Origin: an uncultured Prevotellaceae bacterium
GTDB taxonomy: Bacteria; Bacteroidota; Bacteroidia; Bacteroidales; Bacteroidaceae
Assembly: GCA_902789415.1 (NCBI GenBank)
Contig: CADAOD010000020.1
Coordinates: forward strand, 1-40,913
DNA length: 40,913 bases
Direction of reading: 5' to 3'
The translations under genes and the position numbers were made by a program. The notes below the pieces were generated by a model. The model was not told the DNA's origin and made no database searches. It was given only the letters and a program-made list of their open reading frames with translations. This document shows, in pieces, positions 26,450-33,490 of this stretch. Each line of letters starts with the position of its first letter. Within the stretch, counting starts at the first letter, position 1.

Positions 26450-27376
26450 ATGAAACGTATTTGCGACTTTATTGCCCGTTGGATGGGCGCTTTGGTAGTA
26501 GTAGTGGCATTGGTAGCTTTGTTAGTGCCCCAAAGTCTTAACTGGATTAGCACCTATACTATTAATCCCATGTTAGGTGTTATCATGTTCGGCATGGGTC
26601 TTACCCTATCGCCAGCCGACTTCCGTATCGTGCTCAGCCGGCCCAAGGATATCCTAATAGGCTGTCTGGCGCAGTTCACCGTTATGCCCCTGTTGGCTTT
26701 TGGTATTTCGTGGGCGCTGCAGTTGCCCAAGGAGTTAGCGTTAGGCGTTATCCTGGTAGGCTGCTGCCCTGGCGGCACAGCATCAAACGTGATTACCTAT
26801 CTGGCCAAGGGCGATCTGGCCCTATCGGTAGGCATGACGGCCTGCTCTACCCTTCTGGCCCCCATACTTACACCACTGTTGGTTTGGCTCATGGCAGGCA
26901 CCATGGTAAATGTTGATACCATCGGCATGCTTACCAGTATAATATATGTAGTGATAGCACCCATCGTGGCTGGTTTGTTGTGCCAGCGTTTCATGCCCCG
27001 AGCCACCCGTAGCGTTACGCCCTATCTGCCAGCCTTCTCGTCGATAGTCATCGCCCTGGTAGTAGGCATCATCGTTAGCCATAATGCCAGTCGCCTGCTG
27101 TTAGGTGGCGCCATTGTAGTAGCCGCCGTGGTACTGCATAATCTGCTTGGTCTGAGCGTTGGCTACGCCATCGGCCGCCTGCTGCGCCTACCCCATCCCA
27201 AGCGTGTAGCCCTTAGTATCGAGGTAGGCATGCAAAACAGCGGTTTGGCGTCATCGTTAGCCGTACTCCATTTTGCCGCCTACCCCCTGGCCACCATCCC
27301 CGGCGCCATCTTCAGCGTATGGCACAACATCAGCGGCGCCCTCGCCGCCAAACTTTACTCGCGCGAGAATATGTAA
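26450..27376 (+). CDS. BASS family (bile acid:sodium symporter-like) transporter
   Basis: 308 aa inner-membrane protein with about nine to ten hydrophobic helices. Family hallmarks are MLGVIMFGMGLTLSPADF in the first discontinuous region, VGCCPGGTASNVITYLAKGDLALSVGMTACST, and GMQNSGLASSLAVLHF. BASS members move bile acids, steroid sulfates, pantoate or other organic anions with sodium; the substrate here is unknown. It is a single-gene unit converging on the YgjP-type peptidase gene with a 20-base gap. Confidence 0.9.
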   Translation: MKRICDFIARWMGALVVVVALVALLVPQSLNWISTYTINPMLGVIMFGMGLTLSPADFRIVLSRPKDILIGCLAQFTVMPLLAFGISWALQLPKELALGVILVGCCPGGTASNVITYLAKGDLALSVGMTACSTLLAPILTPLLVWLMAGTMVNVDTIGMLTSIIYVVIAPIVAGLLCQRFMPRATRSVTPYLPAFSSIVIALVVGIIVSHNASRLLLGGAIVVAAVVLHNLLGLSVGYAIGRLLRLPHPKRVALSIEVGMQNSGLASSLAVLHFAAYPLATIPGAIFSVWHNISGALAAKLYSRENM

Positions 27377-27396
27377 AAGAAATTATTTCAAATCAA

Positions 27397-27945
27397 CTAT
27401 CGCTGACTAACCAAACGCGTCTGCTTACGGGCTGCACGCCACTGGGGGAAGTACTGATCCATCAAAGCATGGAAACGGGCGTTGTGGGTAGGTTCTAACA
27501 GATGACAGAGCTCGTGGGCCACAACATGCTCGATACACCACTCAGGGAGCAGCAGGGTGTAGATAGAGAAACAGATGGCATGCGTTTTGATGTTGCACAT
27601 GCCCCAACGCGAAATCATGGCCTTATAAGTGATGGCAGATGGGGTAACACCCATCTGCTTTGCATATCGCTCAACCATAGGCTCCACAATGGCTTTTAGG
27701 CGGGCAACGGCCTCGGCCCTATCCTTACGGGCTTTAAGCGGCAGCTGACCGTAGAAGGCGGCACGCTGCTGTTGCCTGGCAAGGGTACGCTCACGGGCCT
27801 GGGTAATCCAATCGAGATGCTCGTTAACAAACTTCTCGACGGTTTTCTTGGGCAGGCCGATGGGTGCCGAAACATGTACATCGCCGTTTTTGGCTATGCG
27901 CATGGACAACCTGCTGGTGAAACGATATGTGAGCTTGATTTGCAT
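27397..27945 (-). CDS. YgjP/DUF45-type metal-dependent hydrolase
   Basis: 182 aa. The ATG at 27945 was chosen because a TTG four codons upstream lies in the terminator T-tract of tRNA-Pro. The zinc motif is HELCH in VVAHELCHLLEPTHNARFHALMDQYFP, with WGMCNIKTHAICFS before it, as in YgjP/SprT-like proteins. The N-terminal part (FTSRLSMRIAKNGDVHVSAP, EKFVNEHLDWI) matches the family. Its cellular substrate is unknown. Confidence 0.88.
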   Translation of the reverse strand: MQIKLTYRFTSRLSMRIAKNGDVHVSAPIGLPKKTVEKFVNEHLDWITQARERTLARQQQRAAFYGQLPLKARKDRAEAVARLKAIVEPMVERYAKQMGVTPSAITYKAMISRWGMCNIKTHAICFSIYTLLLPEWCIEHVVAHELCHLLEPTHNARFHALMDQYFPQWRAARKQTRLVSQR

Positions 27946-27955
27946 GCTGATTATC

Positions 27956-27988
27956 AATAAAAAACCGCTGACTAAGAATAGCCAGCGG
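27956..27988 (-). terminator. Intrinsic terminator after tRNA-Pro
   Basis: Minus-strand stem CCGCTGGC / GTCAGCGG with an 8-nt loop, followed by six T. It lies about 20 bases past the tRNA 3' end and directly before the peptidase gene. Confidence 0.8.
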
Positions 27989-28008
27989 AGAAACTTTTTA
28001 ATGTTTTG

Positions 28009-28081
28009 TCGAGGTGACAGGACTCGAACCTGCGACAGCCTGGTCCCAAACCAGGAACGCTACCAACTGCGCTACACCTCG
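28009..28081 (-). tRNA. tRNA-Pro (anticodon TGG)
   Basis: Minus strand. The acceptor stem is CGAGGTG/CACCTCG with discriminator A. The D-arm is GCGCAGTTGGTAGCGT. The anticodon stem CCTGG/CCAGG encloses loop TTTGGGA with anticodon TGG, and the T-arm is CAGGTTCGAGTCCTG. CCA is not encoded. Confidence 0.97.
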
Positions 28082-28103
28082 GTTGTTTTCTTTTTTGCGG
28101 GTG

Positions 28104-28132
28104 CAAAGGTACAAAGATTTTTTGAATTACAA
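28104..28132 (-). promoter_or_regulatory. Promoter of tRNA-Pro
   Basis: TACCTTTG at 28104-28111 on the minus strand, with a T-rich TTTTTG ending at 28130 as the -33 element (18-nt spacer). It lies about 23 bases upstream of the tRNA. Confidence 0.6.
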
Positions 28133-28202
28133 AAATATCAAGGCCAAAAAGTGGTATTTATTTACATGTTTTAACAAATAGACCGTTTTTATCCCCCAAA
28201 AC

Positions 28203-28232
28203 ACAAAAAAAAGCCTCCCACATTGGGAGGCT
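28203..28232 (-). terminator. Intrinsic terminator of the serine palmitoyltransferase gene
   Basis: Perfect 9-bp stem AGCCTCCCA / TGGGAGGCT with a 3-nt loop and a run of eight or more T on the minus strand. Confidence 0.9.
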
Positions 28233-28245
28233 CTTTATCGAATTT

Positions 28246-28280
28246 CAATTCTCAATTATCAATTATCAATTATCAATTAT
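28246..28280 (-). repeat. Heptad tandem tract after the serine palmitoyltransferase stop
   Basis: Five CAATTAT/CAATTCT units on the plus strand, exact period 7. In sense, TGA ends at 28273, 28266, 28259, 28252 and 28245, after the TAA stop at 28279-28277, which itself overlaps the last unit. The tract sits between the stop codon and the terminator. Confidence 0.85.
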
Positions 28281-29464
28281 TTGATAATTCCCTGCTCTAC
28301 GAAAATCTTCTTCAGAGCAACTACTGAACGGTCAACCTGTTCTTTAGTGTGAGTTGCCATCAGAGCGTAGCGCACCAGTGTGTCCTGAGGAGCACATGCA
28401 GGTGGGATTACAGGGTTGATAAACACACCAGCCTTAAATGCCAGAGCGGTTACCAGGAATGTCTTGTTTACATCGCGCACGTAAAGAGGAATAATAGGAC
28501 TCTCGGTATCGCCGATCTCGAATCCCTCCTCGCGGAAACGCTTCAGGGCATAGTTGGTAACATTCCACAAAGCCTGGATGCGCTCGGGTTCCTGCTGGAT
28601 AATGTGCAGAGCCTCGAGAGCTGCGGCTGTAGCTGCAGGTGTGTTAGATGCCGAGAAGATGTATGTGCGGCAAGTGTGGCGCAGATAGTTGATGGTATCC
28701 CAATCAGAAGCGATGAAACCACCGATAGAAGCCAAGCTCTTAGAGAAGGTACCCATGATAAGGTCAACCTCGTCGGTGAGTCCGAAGTGGTCACAAACAC
28801 CACGTCCCTGCTTACCGAATACGCCGATACCATGAGCCTCGTCAACCATGATAGAGCAGTTGTACTTGTGCTTGAGCTCAACGATAGCAGGCAGGTTAGC
28901 CAGGTCGCCCTCCATAGAGAACACGCCATCAACTACAATCAGCTTAACAGCCTCCTGAGGCAGCTTCTGCAGCACGCGCTCCAAGTCGGCCATATCGTTG
29001 TGCTTGTAGTGCAACTGGCGGGCAAAAGCCAGACGGCGTCCATCAACGATAGATGCGTGATCGCGATCGTCGCAAATCACATAATCGTCCTTGCTCAGCA
29101 GTGCAGGGATAACACCCTGATTGACAGAGAAACCTGTTGACATGCACAGACAATCGTCCTTACCAATAAACTTTGAAATCTCCTTTTCGAGTTTTACATG
29201 TAAATCGAGTGTACCATTAAGGAATCGGCTTCCGGCGCAACCTGAGCCATACTTATCAAGTGCAGCCTTGGCAGCATCAATAATACGCTGGTCGCCAGTC
29301 AAGCCTGTATAGGCATTAGAGCCGAACATCAGCACCTTGTGGCCACCCATCTCAACTTCCGTTCCCTGCTTTCCTTCAATCTCGCGGAAATAGGGATATA
29401 CGTCAGCCTCCATAAACTTCTGTGGCTCACGATAATGCTTGAATCTTTCTTGTAACTGTCCCAT
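28277..29464 (-). CDS. spt: Serine palmitoyltransferase (alpha-oxoamine synthase family)
   Basis: 395 aa PLP enzyme of the Kbl/BioF/SPT family. It condenses serine with an acyl-CoA as the entry step to Bacteroidota sphingolipids. FGSNAYTGLTGD, YGSGCAGSRFLNGTLDLH, CDDRDHASIVDG (PLP-stacking His), VDEAHGIGVFGKQGRG and the PLP lysine K242 (GTFSKSLASIGG) are present. Similarity to Bacteroides Spt rather than Kbl is from memory of the sequence style, so an AKB ligase or BioF role is the alternative. It is divergent from a lipid kinase gene. It has its own promoter, a stop-coupled heptad tract and a terminator. Confidence 0.85.
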   Translation of the reverse strand: MGQLQERFKHYREPQKFMEADVYPYFREIEGKQGTEVEMGGHKVLMFGSNAYTGLTGDQRIIDAAKAALDKYGSGCAGSRFLNGTLDLHVKLEKEISKFIGKDDCLCMSTGFSVNQGVIPALLSKDDYVICDDRDHASIVDGRRLAFARQLHYKHNDMADLERVLQKLPQEAVKLIVVDGVFSMEGDLANLPAIVELKHKYNCSIMVDEAHGIGVFGKQGRGVCDHFGLTDEVDLIMGTFSKSLASIGGFIASDWDTINYLRHTCRTYIFSASNTPAATAAALEALHIIQQEPERIQALWNVTNYALKRFREEGFEIGDTESPIIPLYVRDVNKTFLVTALAFKAGVFINPVIPPACAPQDTLVRYALMATHTKEQVDRSVVALKKIFVEQGIIK

Positions 29465-29505
29465 TCTAATATAGGTATAGTCTATTATTTCTAAATTTCA
29501 GGGTG

Positions 29506-29537
29506 CAAAGATACACATTTTTCGGCAAAACGTGCAA
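29506..29537 (-). promoter_or_regulatory. Promoter of the serine palmitoyltransferase gene
   Basis: TATCTTTG at 29506-29513 and TTG at 29537-29535 on the minus strand, with a 21-nt spacer. The -33 region reads TTGCACGTTTT. Confidence 0.72.
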
Positions 29538-29607
29538 GTTTTTATTAAGAAATAGTTCTTTTTTTTATTTTTCTTGTCGTTTGGGGGTATTTTTCGCTCA
29601 AATTTCG

Positions 29608-29615
29608 TAATTTTG
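29608..29615 (+). promoter_or_regulatory. Candidate -7 box (TAATTTTG) of the lipid kinase gene
   Basis: TAATTTTGCA ends 10 nt before the ATG at 29626. The nearest TTG (29581-29583) has a 24-nt spacer, so the -33 element is doubtful. A very short leader is predicted. Confidence 0.5.
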
Positions 29616-29625
29616 CACCAACATT

Positions 29626-30663
29626 ATGACGAGAAAGAGAAAAATTACATTTATTTTGAACCCCAAATCGGGAACCACTTCGAAGGCCGAAGTTCCTGCT
29701 TTGATAGAACAGATTATCGACAAGAATTTGTTCGATACCGAAATATGCTTTACTGAATACCCTGGACATGCTGCCGAGATAGCTAAACGCAAAGCCGAAG
29801 ACGGCGTTGACGTGGTAGTGGCCGTGGGTGGCGATGGCACCGTGAACGAGGTGGCCCGCTCGCTGGTACATACCAATACGGCACTGGCCATTGTGCCTTG
29901 TGGCAGTGGCAACGGACTGGCCCGACACCTGTGTGTGCCCATGGATATTAAGAAAGCTATTGCCATGATTAACAGTTGTAAGATTGACTCGTTTGACTAT
30001 GGCGTGATTAACGGCATGCCTTTCTTTTGCACCTGCGGCATGGGCTTTGATGCCTTTATATCGCTGAAGTTTGCCGAGGCTGGCAAGCGCGGCCCTATCA
30101 CCTACGTAGAGAATGTGCTGAAAGAGGGATTGAAATACAAACCCGAGACCTACGAGGTGAGCGACGATACGGGTGCCAAGAAGTACAAGGCGTTCCTGAT
30201 TGCCTGCGCCAACGCCTCGCAGTATGGTAATAATGCCTATATTGCCCCAGGCGCCACCATGAAGGATGGCGAGATGGATGTGATTATCATGGAGCCATTT
30301 ACAGCACTCGACGCACCACAGATTGCCGCCGACTTGTTTATGAAAACCATGCATAACAACTCGAAAATCAAGACTTTCCGCACCAAAACACTGCACATCA
30401 CCCGCAAGCAGCCAGGCGCCATACATTATGATGGCGACCCGATTATGACCGATGCCGAGATTGACGTGCATATTGAGCCACTGGGAATTAAGATACTGAT
30501 TAACCCCGAGGCTGAAGAGGATGCCGGACAACCCAATGCTGTGCTGAATGCCTTTAGCGACTTTTTTAATAATATAAATAATGTACGCGAGGACATTGAG
30601 CGCCAGGGGCACCGAATTCAGGTGATCAACAAAGTTTTGCTGAGAAAACTTACAAAACTTTGA
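29626..30663 (+). CDS. Diacylglycerol/sphingoid kinase family lipid kinase (YegS-like)
   Basis: 345 aa. The nucleotide motif is VAVGGDGTVNEVARSL (GGDGT at 68-72), followed by VPCGSGNGLARHL and the substrate-side YGVINGMPFFCTCGMGFDA. The C-terminal beta-domain ends with QPGAIHYDGDPIMTDAEIDVHIEPLGIKIL. The family phosphorylates diacylglycerol, sphingoid bases, ceramide or phosphatidylglycerol. Because it is divergent from a serine palmitoyltransferase gene, a sphingolipid substrate is an attractive guess but not shown. Confidence 0.9.
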   Translation: MTRKRKITFILNPKSGTTSKAEVPALIEQIIDKNLFDTEICFTEYPGHAAEIAKRKAEDGVDVVVAVGGDGTVNEVARSLVHTNTALAIVPCGSGNGLARHLCVPMDIKKAIAMINSCKIDSFDYGVINGMPFFCTCGMGFDAFISLKFAEAGKRGPITYVENVLKEGLKYKPETYEVSDDTGAKKYKAFLIACANASQYGNNAYIAPGATMKDGEMDVIIMEPFTALDAPQIAADLFMKTMHNNSKIKTFRTKTLHITRKQPGAIHYDGDPIMTDAEIDVHIEPLGIKILINPEAEEDAGQPNAVLNAFSDFFNNINNVREDIERQGHRIQVINKVLLRKLTKL

Positions 30664-30668
30664 TAATT

Positions 30669-30682
30669 CTTGCTTAGGCAAG
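30669..30682 (+). other. Small hairpin after the lipid kinase gene
   Basis: CTTGC-TTAG-GCAAG, a 5-bp stem six bases after the stop codon, without a following T-run. It might slow transcription or stabilise the 3' end. It is not a convincing terminator. Confidence 0.35.
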
Positions 30683-30708
30683 CGTACTAAAGAAACGATT
30701 AGAACATT

Positions 30709-30897
30709 ATGCAGCAGTTAGTGGTAATCATCGTCTTGGCGGGCTCGATATTGTATGCCGCTTGGTGGATGTATGAGCGACTGCAAAAAAGCAACGATCC
30801 GTGCGAAGGTTGCGACGGATGCCAGCTAAAAGAGCTGAAACAACACGCAAAACAGTGCAAGAAACAGAAAAAAAGCAGTTGTTGTGCGAAAAAGTAG
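30709..30897 (+). CDS. FeoB-associated Cys-rich membrane protein
   Basis: 62 aa. One N-terminal transmembrane helix (about 3-22) is followed by a short cytoplasmic tail with CEGCDGC and a C-terminal KKSSCCAKK. This is the pattern of the small proteins usually found beside the FeoB ferrous-iron transporter. No feoA or feoB is in the window, so it is an orphan here. It follows the lipid kinase by 45 bases and precedes tRNA-Cys. Confidence 0.8.
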   Translation: MQQLVVIIVLAGSILYAAWWMYERLQKSNDPCEGCDGCQLKELKQHAKQCKKQKKSSCCAKK

Positions 30898-30906
30898 CTA
30901 AAAAAT

Positions 30907-30937
30907 TTGGTGGTCTCAAAAAATCTCAGTACCTTTG
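30907..30937 (+). promoter_or_regulatory. Promoter of tRNA-Cys
   Basis: TTG at 30907-30909, 20-nt spacer, TACCTTTG at 30930-30937. The expected start near 30943 gives a pre-tRNA leader of about 35 nt. Confidence 0.78.
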
Positions 30938-30977
30938 CACCCGCATTTGAGAAAATGTCAGTCATTCTTTTTACCTT

Positions 30978-31049
30978 GGTGCCTTGGATGAGTGGCTTAG
31001 TCAACGGTCTGCAAAACCGTCTACGGCGGTTCGAATCCGCCAGGCACCT
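30978..31049 (+). tRNA. tRNA-Cys (anticodon GCA)
   Basis: Acceptor stem GGTGCCT/AGGCACC with the U73 discriminator typical of tRNA-Cys. The anticodon stem ACGGT/ACCGT holds loop CTGCAAA, and the T-arm is GCGGTTCGAATCCGC. CCA is not encoded. Confidence 0.97.
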
Positions 31050-31052
31050 CAC

Positions 31053-31084
31053 AAAAAATCCTCAGCAAACGCTGAGGATTTTTT
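31053..31084. terminator. Bidirectional terminator between tRNA-Cys and the DUF1232 gene
   Basis: Perfect 14-bp inverted repeat (arms 31053-31066 and 31071-31084) around a 4-nt loop AAAC. The core is ATCCTCAGC, with A-runs on one side and T-runs on the other. It serves tRNA-Cys on the plus strand and the DUF1232 operon on the minus strand. Confidence 0.92.
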
Positions 31085-31098
31085 GTTACCCTAAAGCT

Positions 31099-31491
31099 TT
31101 AATCTTCGGGATCGAAGATATCGCCCATCTCTTCGATTTCTTCATCATCGAACCAGCGGCTGAGCTTACTCTTAGCCTGCTCTACGATCTCGGGATCGAT
31201 ACCAGTCCACACCTTCTTAAGCACGTACAGCAGCACGGCCAAGTCGTCGGTAAGTCCAGCAATGGGGATGGCATCGGGGATGACATCGAGGGGACTAATC
31301 ATATAACCCAGAGCGCCAATAATGATAGCCTTATCGGCCTTGCTCACCTTGTCGCTCTGCAGGGTGTAATAAAGTATCAGTGCCGCATAAACCAGTTTGG
31401 CACCAGCGCGCTTAGCAATACGCGCAATCTTCTCGGTAAATTCCGACTGCGAAAACTTGTTCGCATAACTCATAAAATCGGGTAATTCCAT
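31099..31491 (-). CDS. YkvA/DUF1232 family small protein
   Basis: 130 aa. The DUF1232 core is AIIIGALGYMISPLDVIPDAIPIAGLTDDLAVLLYVL (split here across about residues 63-98), with two predicted membrane-active hydrophobic stretches. The C-terminus is acidic (DDEEIEEMGDIFDPED). The function of the family is unknown. It is last in a minus-strand operon and its end is 15 bases from the shared terminator. Confidence 0.88.
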   Translation of the reverse strand: MELPDFMSYANKFSQSEFTEKIARIAKRAGAKLVYAALILYYTLQSDKVSKADKAIIIGALGYMISPLDVIPDAIPIAGLTDDLAVLLYVLKKVWTGIDPEIVEQAKSKLSRWFDDEEIEEMGDIFDPED

Positions 31492-31522
31492 CTTTTACTC
31501 TCCTTTGGTTAAGTAATACAAT

Positions 31523-32386
31523 CTATTTATTAATCCTGATAATTCTGATTCCAGTATGAGAGGGATGCTTCTTAAGATACTGATAGAGCGTCATAGGCTC
31601 TAACACTACCTTATGATGCAGTTGCGAGGCATTAAGCAGATGCAGTCCATCGGCACGCCATACGGCGAAGCCCAGGTGGGCAATATCAAGTCCGGCCTTA
31701 TTGCAGGTAATGGCAATTATATCGCCATCCTTGATAGCCTTACGCAGCAGCTTACTCTTACCCACCAGCTTTTTGGGGATATAGCGGTACTTGGCACCCG
31801 ACACCTGGCGCTCTTGCTTGGCAATAACGCTTACATACTCAGGATGATCCTTCAGAGCCTGATAACTACTGGGATGGGTGCTCATATAGTTAACCTTTAC
31901 GGTTTGTACTGCCGAGAACGGTGGATTGGGTGCCTGCACCTCGGTTACCACGCCAGCCTTGGTATTATCGGTAATCCACTCGGTAAAATAATGCAACCTG
32001 CTGGGATAGCCGTTAATTACCCCACCACGATAGCGCAAACCAACCAACGCCTGCTGATAAGCCTGCCACGAGTAAGTCTTACGTTGGGTGCAGAGGGTAA
32101 GGGCTGTAACGGTTTCGACCAATGTGGTGCAATCCAACTGGCGGGTGTTTACCACCAAGCGTTCCTGCTTATCGCCCTCGAGCGTATGGGCCACGTAGGG
32201 AATGCCTATAAACTTCTGGGCAAAAAACAGCGGCATGCAGGTTGATGCTGGCTGCTTTTTAGCCTCGGTAAGCAACCGGCAGATAGTGGCACTATCCTGA
32301 GGCAGCGCTTTTACACTACCCCAACCTGCTGCATGCGATGAGAGACAGGCGGTAATACCTATTATTATATATAACAATCGTTTCAT
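31523..32386 (-). CDS. DUF1460 (NlpC/P60-like amidase) secreted protein
   Basis: 287 aa. The signal peptide (about 1-20) is followed by a DUF1460 domain: IGIPYVAHTLEGDKQERLVV, the putative catalytic cysteine in QLDCTTLVETV, GYPSRLHYFTEWITDN, and the histidine segment GLDIAHLGFAVW. Family structures indicate a peptidoglycan amidase-type cysteine hydrolase acting in the periplasm. It overlaps the DUF4421 gene by 4 bases. Confidence 0.88.
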   Translation of the reverse strand: MKRLLYIIIGITACLSSHAAGWGSVKALPQDSATICRLLTEAKKQPASTCMPLFFAQKFIGIPYVAHTLEGDKQERLVVNTRQLDCTTLVETVTALTLCTQRKTYSWQAYQQALVGLRYRGGVINGYPSRLHYFTEWITDNTKAGVVTEVQAPNPPFSAVQTVKVNYMSTHPSSYQALKDHPEYVSVIAKQERQVSGAKYRYIPKKLVGKSKLLRKAIKDGDIIAITCNKAGLDIAHLGFAVWRADGLHLLNASQLHHKVVLEPMTLYQYLKKHPSHTGIRIIRINK

Positions 32387-33474
32387 GTTTTACGATATTT
32401 CTTTTTCAACAAAAAATTATAGCCTATATAGGCATTGAACGAGCCAAAGACGTTACTGGCCGTGAAGCGCGACGTGCGATAGTTGTTGGTGCGCAGGATA
32501 GCACTCCAACCCGCATACCATCGGGTATTATTGTAAACCATACCAAAACGGCCGATACCATCAAGATTTACCTTATCGAAACTAAAGCCCTTCTTCTCGC
32601 CGGCTATCTCGCCATAGCTCGACTTATAGCACGCTGCCAACTGGGCGCTGGCGCAGAACAGCCAGTTTTTGGCAAACACCCAGTTATAGGCATAACCACC
32701 CGATATCATAAAATCGCTGTACTTGATATCGCTGAACATCAGTCCCGAATCGAGCTGCAGCTCCTGACTTTTATCCATACGCGACTTAAGTGTGGTTTGC
32801 AGTTTATCGTAGTCCATATCGAGTGTATTCTTGGTATAACCGATACCCGCCATCCACGAACCACAGCTAATCTTCTGACAAGTACTCTGACTGAATGCTG
32901 CCGGATAAGAGAAACGTCCGTGATTAAAGATATAATAGGCGCTGGCACCAGTGATGCCCACATTAACGCCATCGAAAAGCATACCCTCGAACAAATCGCC
33001 ATTCACGCCATAGCCCAAGCGCACATCGCGTATCTTATAATCATTACCTGTGCGGCGATAGAAGATATCGATACCTACCTGCGACGAGTAGATGCTGAGA
33101 TCGAACTCCTTACGCAAACCACTCTGACTAAAACCGATATTCTTGATATCGAACGTATAGCCCAGGAAGAACCAGCGCCAACCAAAATAGGGACCAATTT
33201 TGGTAAGTCCATCGGGAGCCAGCTTAATCTGCTGTCCGTTACTGCTCAGTATAAAGCTCTCGAAGGTACGGGTCACCTGCCCCATCACCGTAAACTCGTA
33301 GTGCTGGGGCTCGATATAATCGCTGTTCAGACGGTCGAACTCTCGCACCGTTCGACGAATCAAACCCATATCATTCTTGGTGCCGACGGTATCAACAGAT
33401 AGCGTGTCGGGCCCAGCAGCCAAAGCGCTCAGCCCCATCATCATCCATAACAATACCATCAGTCCCTGTTTCAT
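32383..33474 (-). CDS. DUF4421 outer-membrane-type protein
   Basis: 363 aa. The signal peptide (about 1-20) is followed by a beta-strand-rich chain with alternating aromatic residues (YFGWRWFFLGYTFDI, FSQSGLRKEFDLSIYSS, YNWVFAKNWLFCASAQLA, FGSFNAYIGYNFLLKKKY). The final aromatic-ending strand fits an outer-membrane barrel. DUF4421 has no known function. The 4-base overlap with the DUF1460 amidase suggests a shared envelope role. Confidence 0.83.
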   Translation of the reverse strand: MKQGLMVLLWMMMGLSALAAGPDTLSVDTVGTKNDMGLIRRTVREFDRLNSDYIEPQHYEFTVMGQVTRTFESFILSSNGQQIKLAPDGLTKIGPYFGWRWFFLGYTFDIKNIGFSQSGLRKEFDLSIYSSQVGIDIFYRRTGNDYKIRDVRLGYGVNGDLFEGMLFDGVNVGITGASAYYIFNHGRFSYPAAFSQSTCQKISCGSWMAGIGYTKNTLDMDYDKLQTTLKSRMDKSQELQLDSGLMFSDIKYSDFMISGGYAYNWVFAKNWLFCASAQLAACYKSSYGEIAGEKKGFSFDKVNLDGIGRFGMVYNNTRWYAGWSAILRTNNYRTSRFTASNVFGSFNAYIGYNFLLKKKYRKT

Positions 33475-33490
33475 ATCACCAAAAAAACAA

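Noticed and set aside
28244-28282. CRISPR array
   Set aside because: The repeat unit is 7 bp with no spacers, so it is a simple tandem tract. No CRISPR-like repeat-spacer pattern was seen anywhere in the window.
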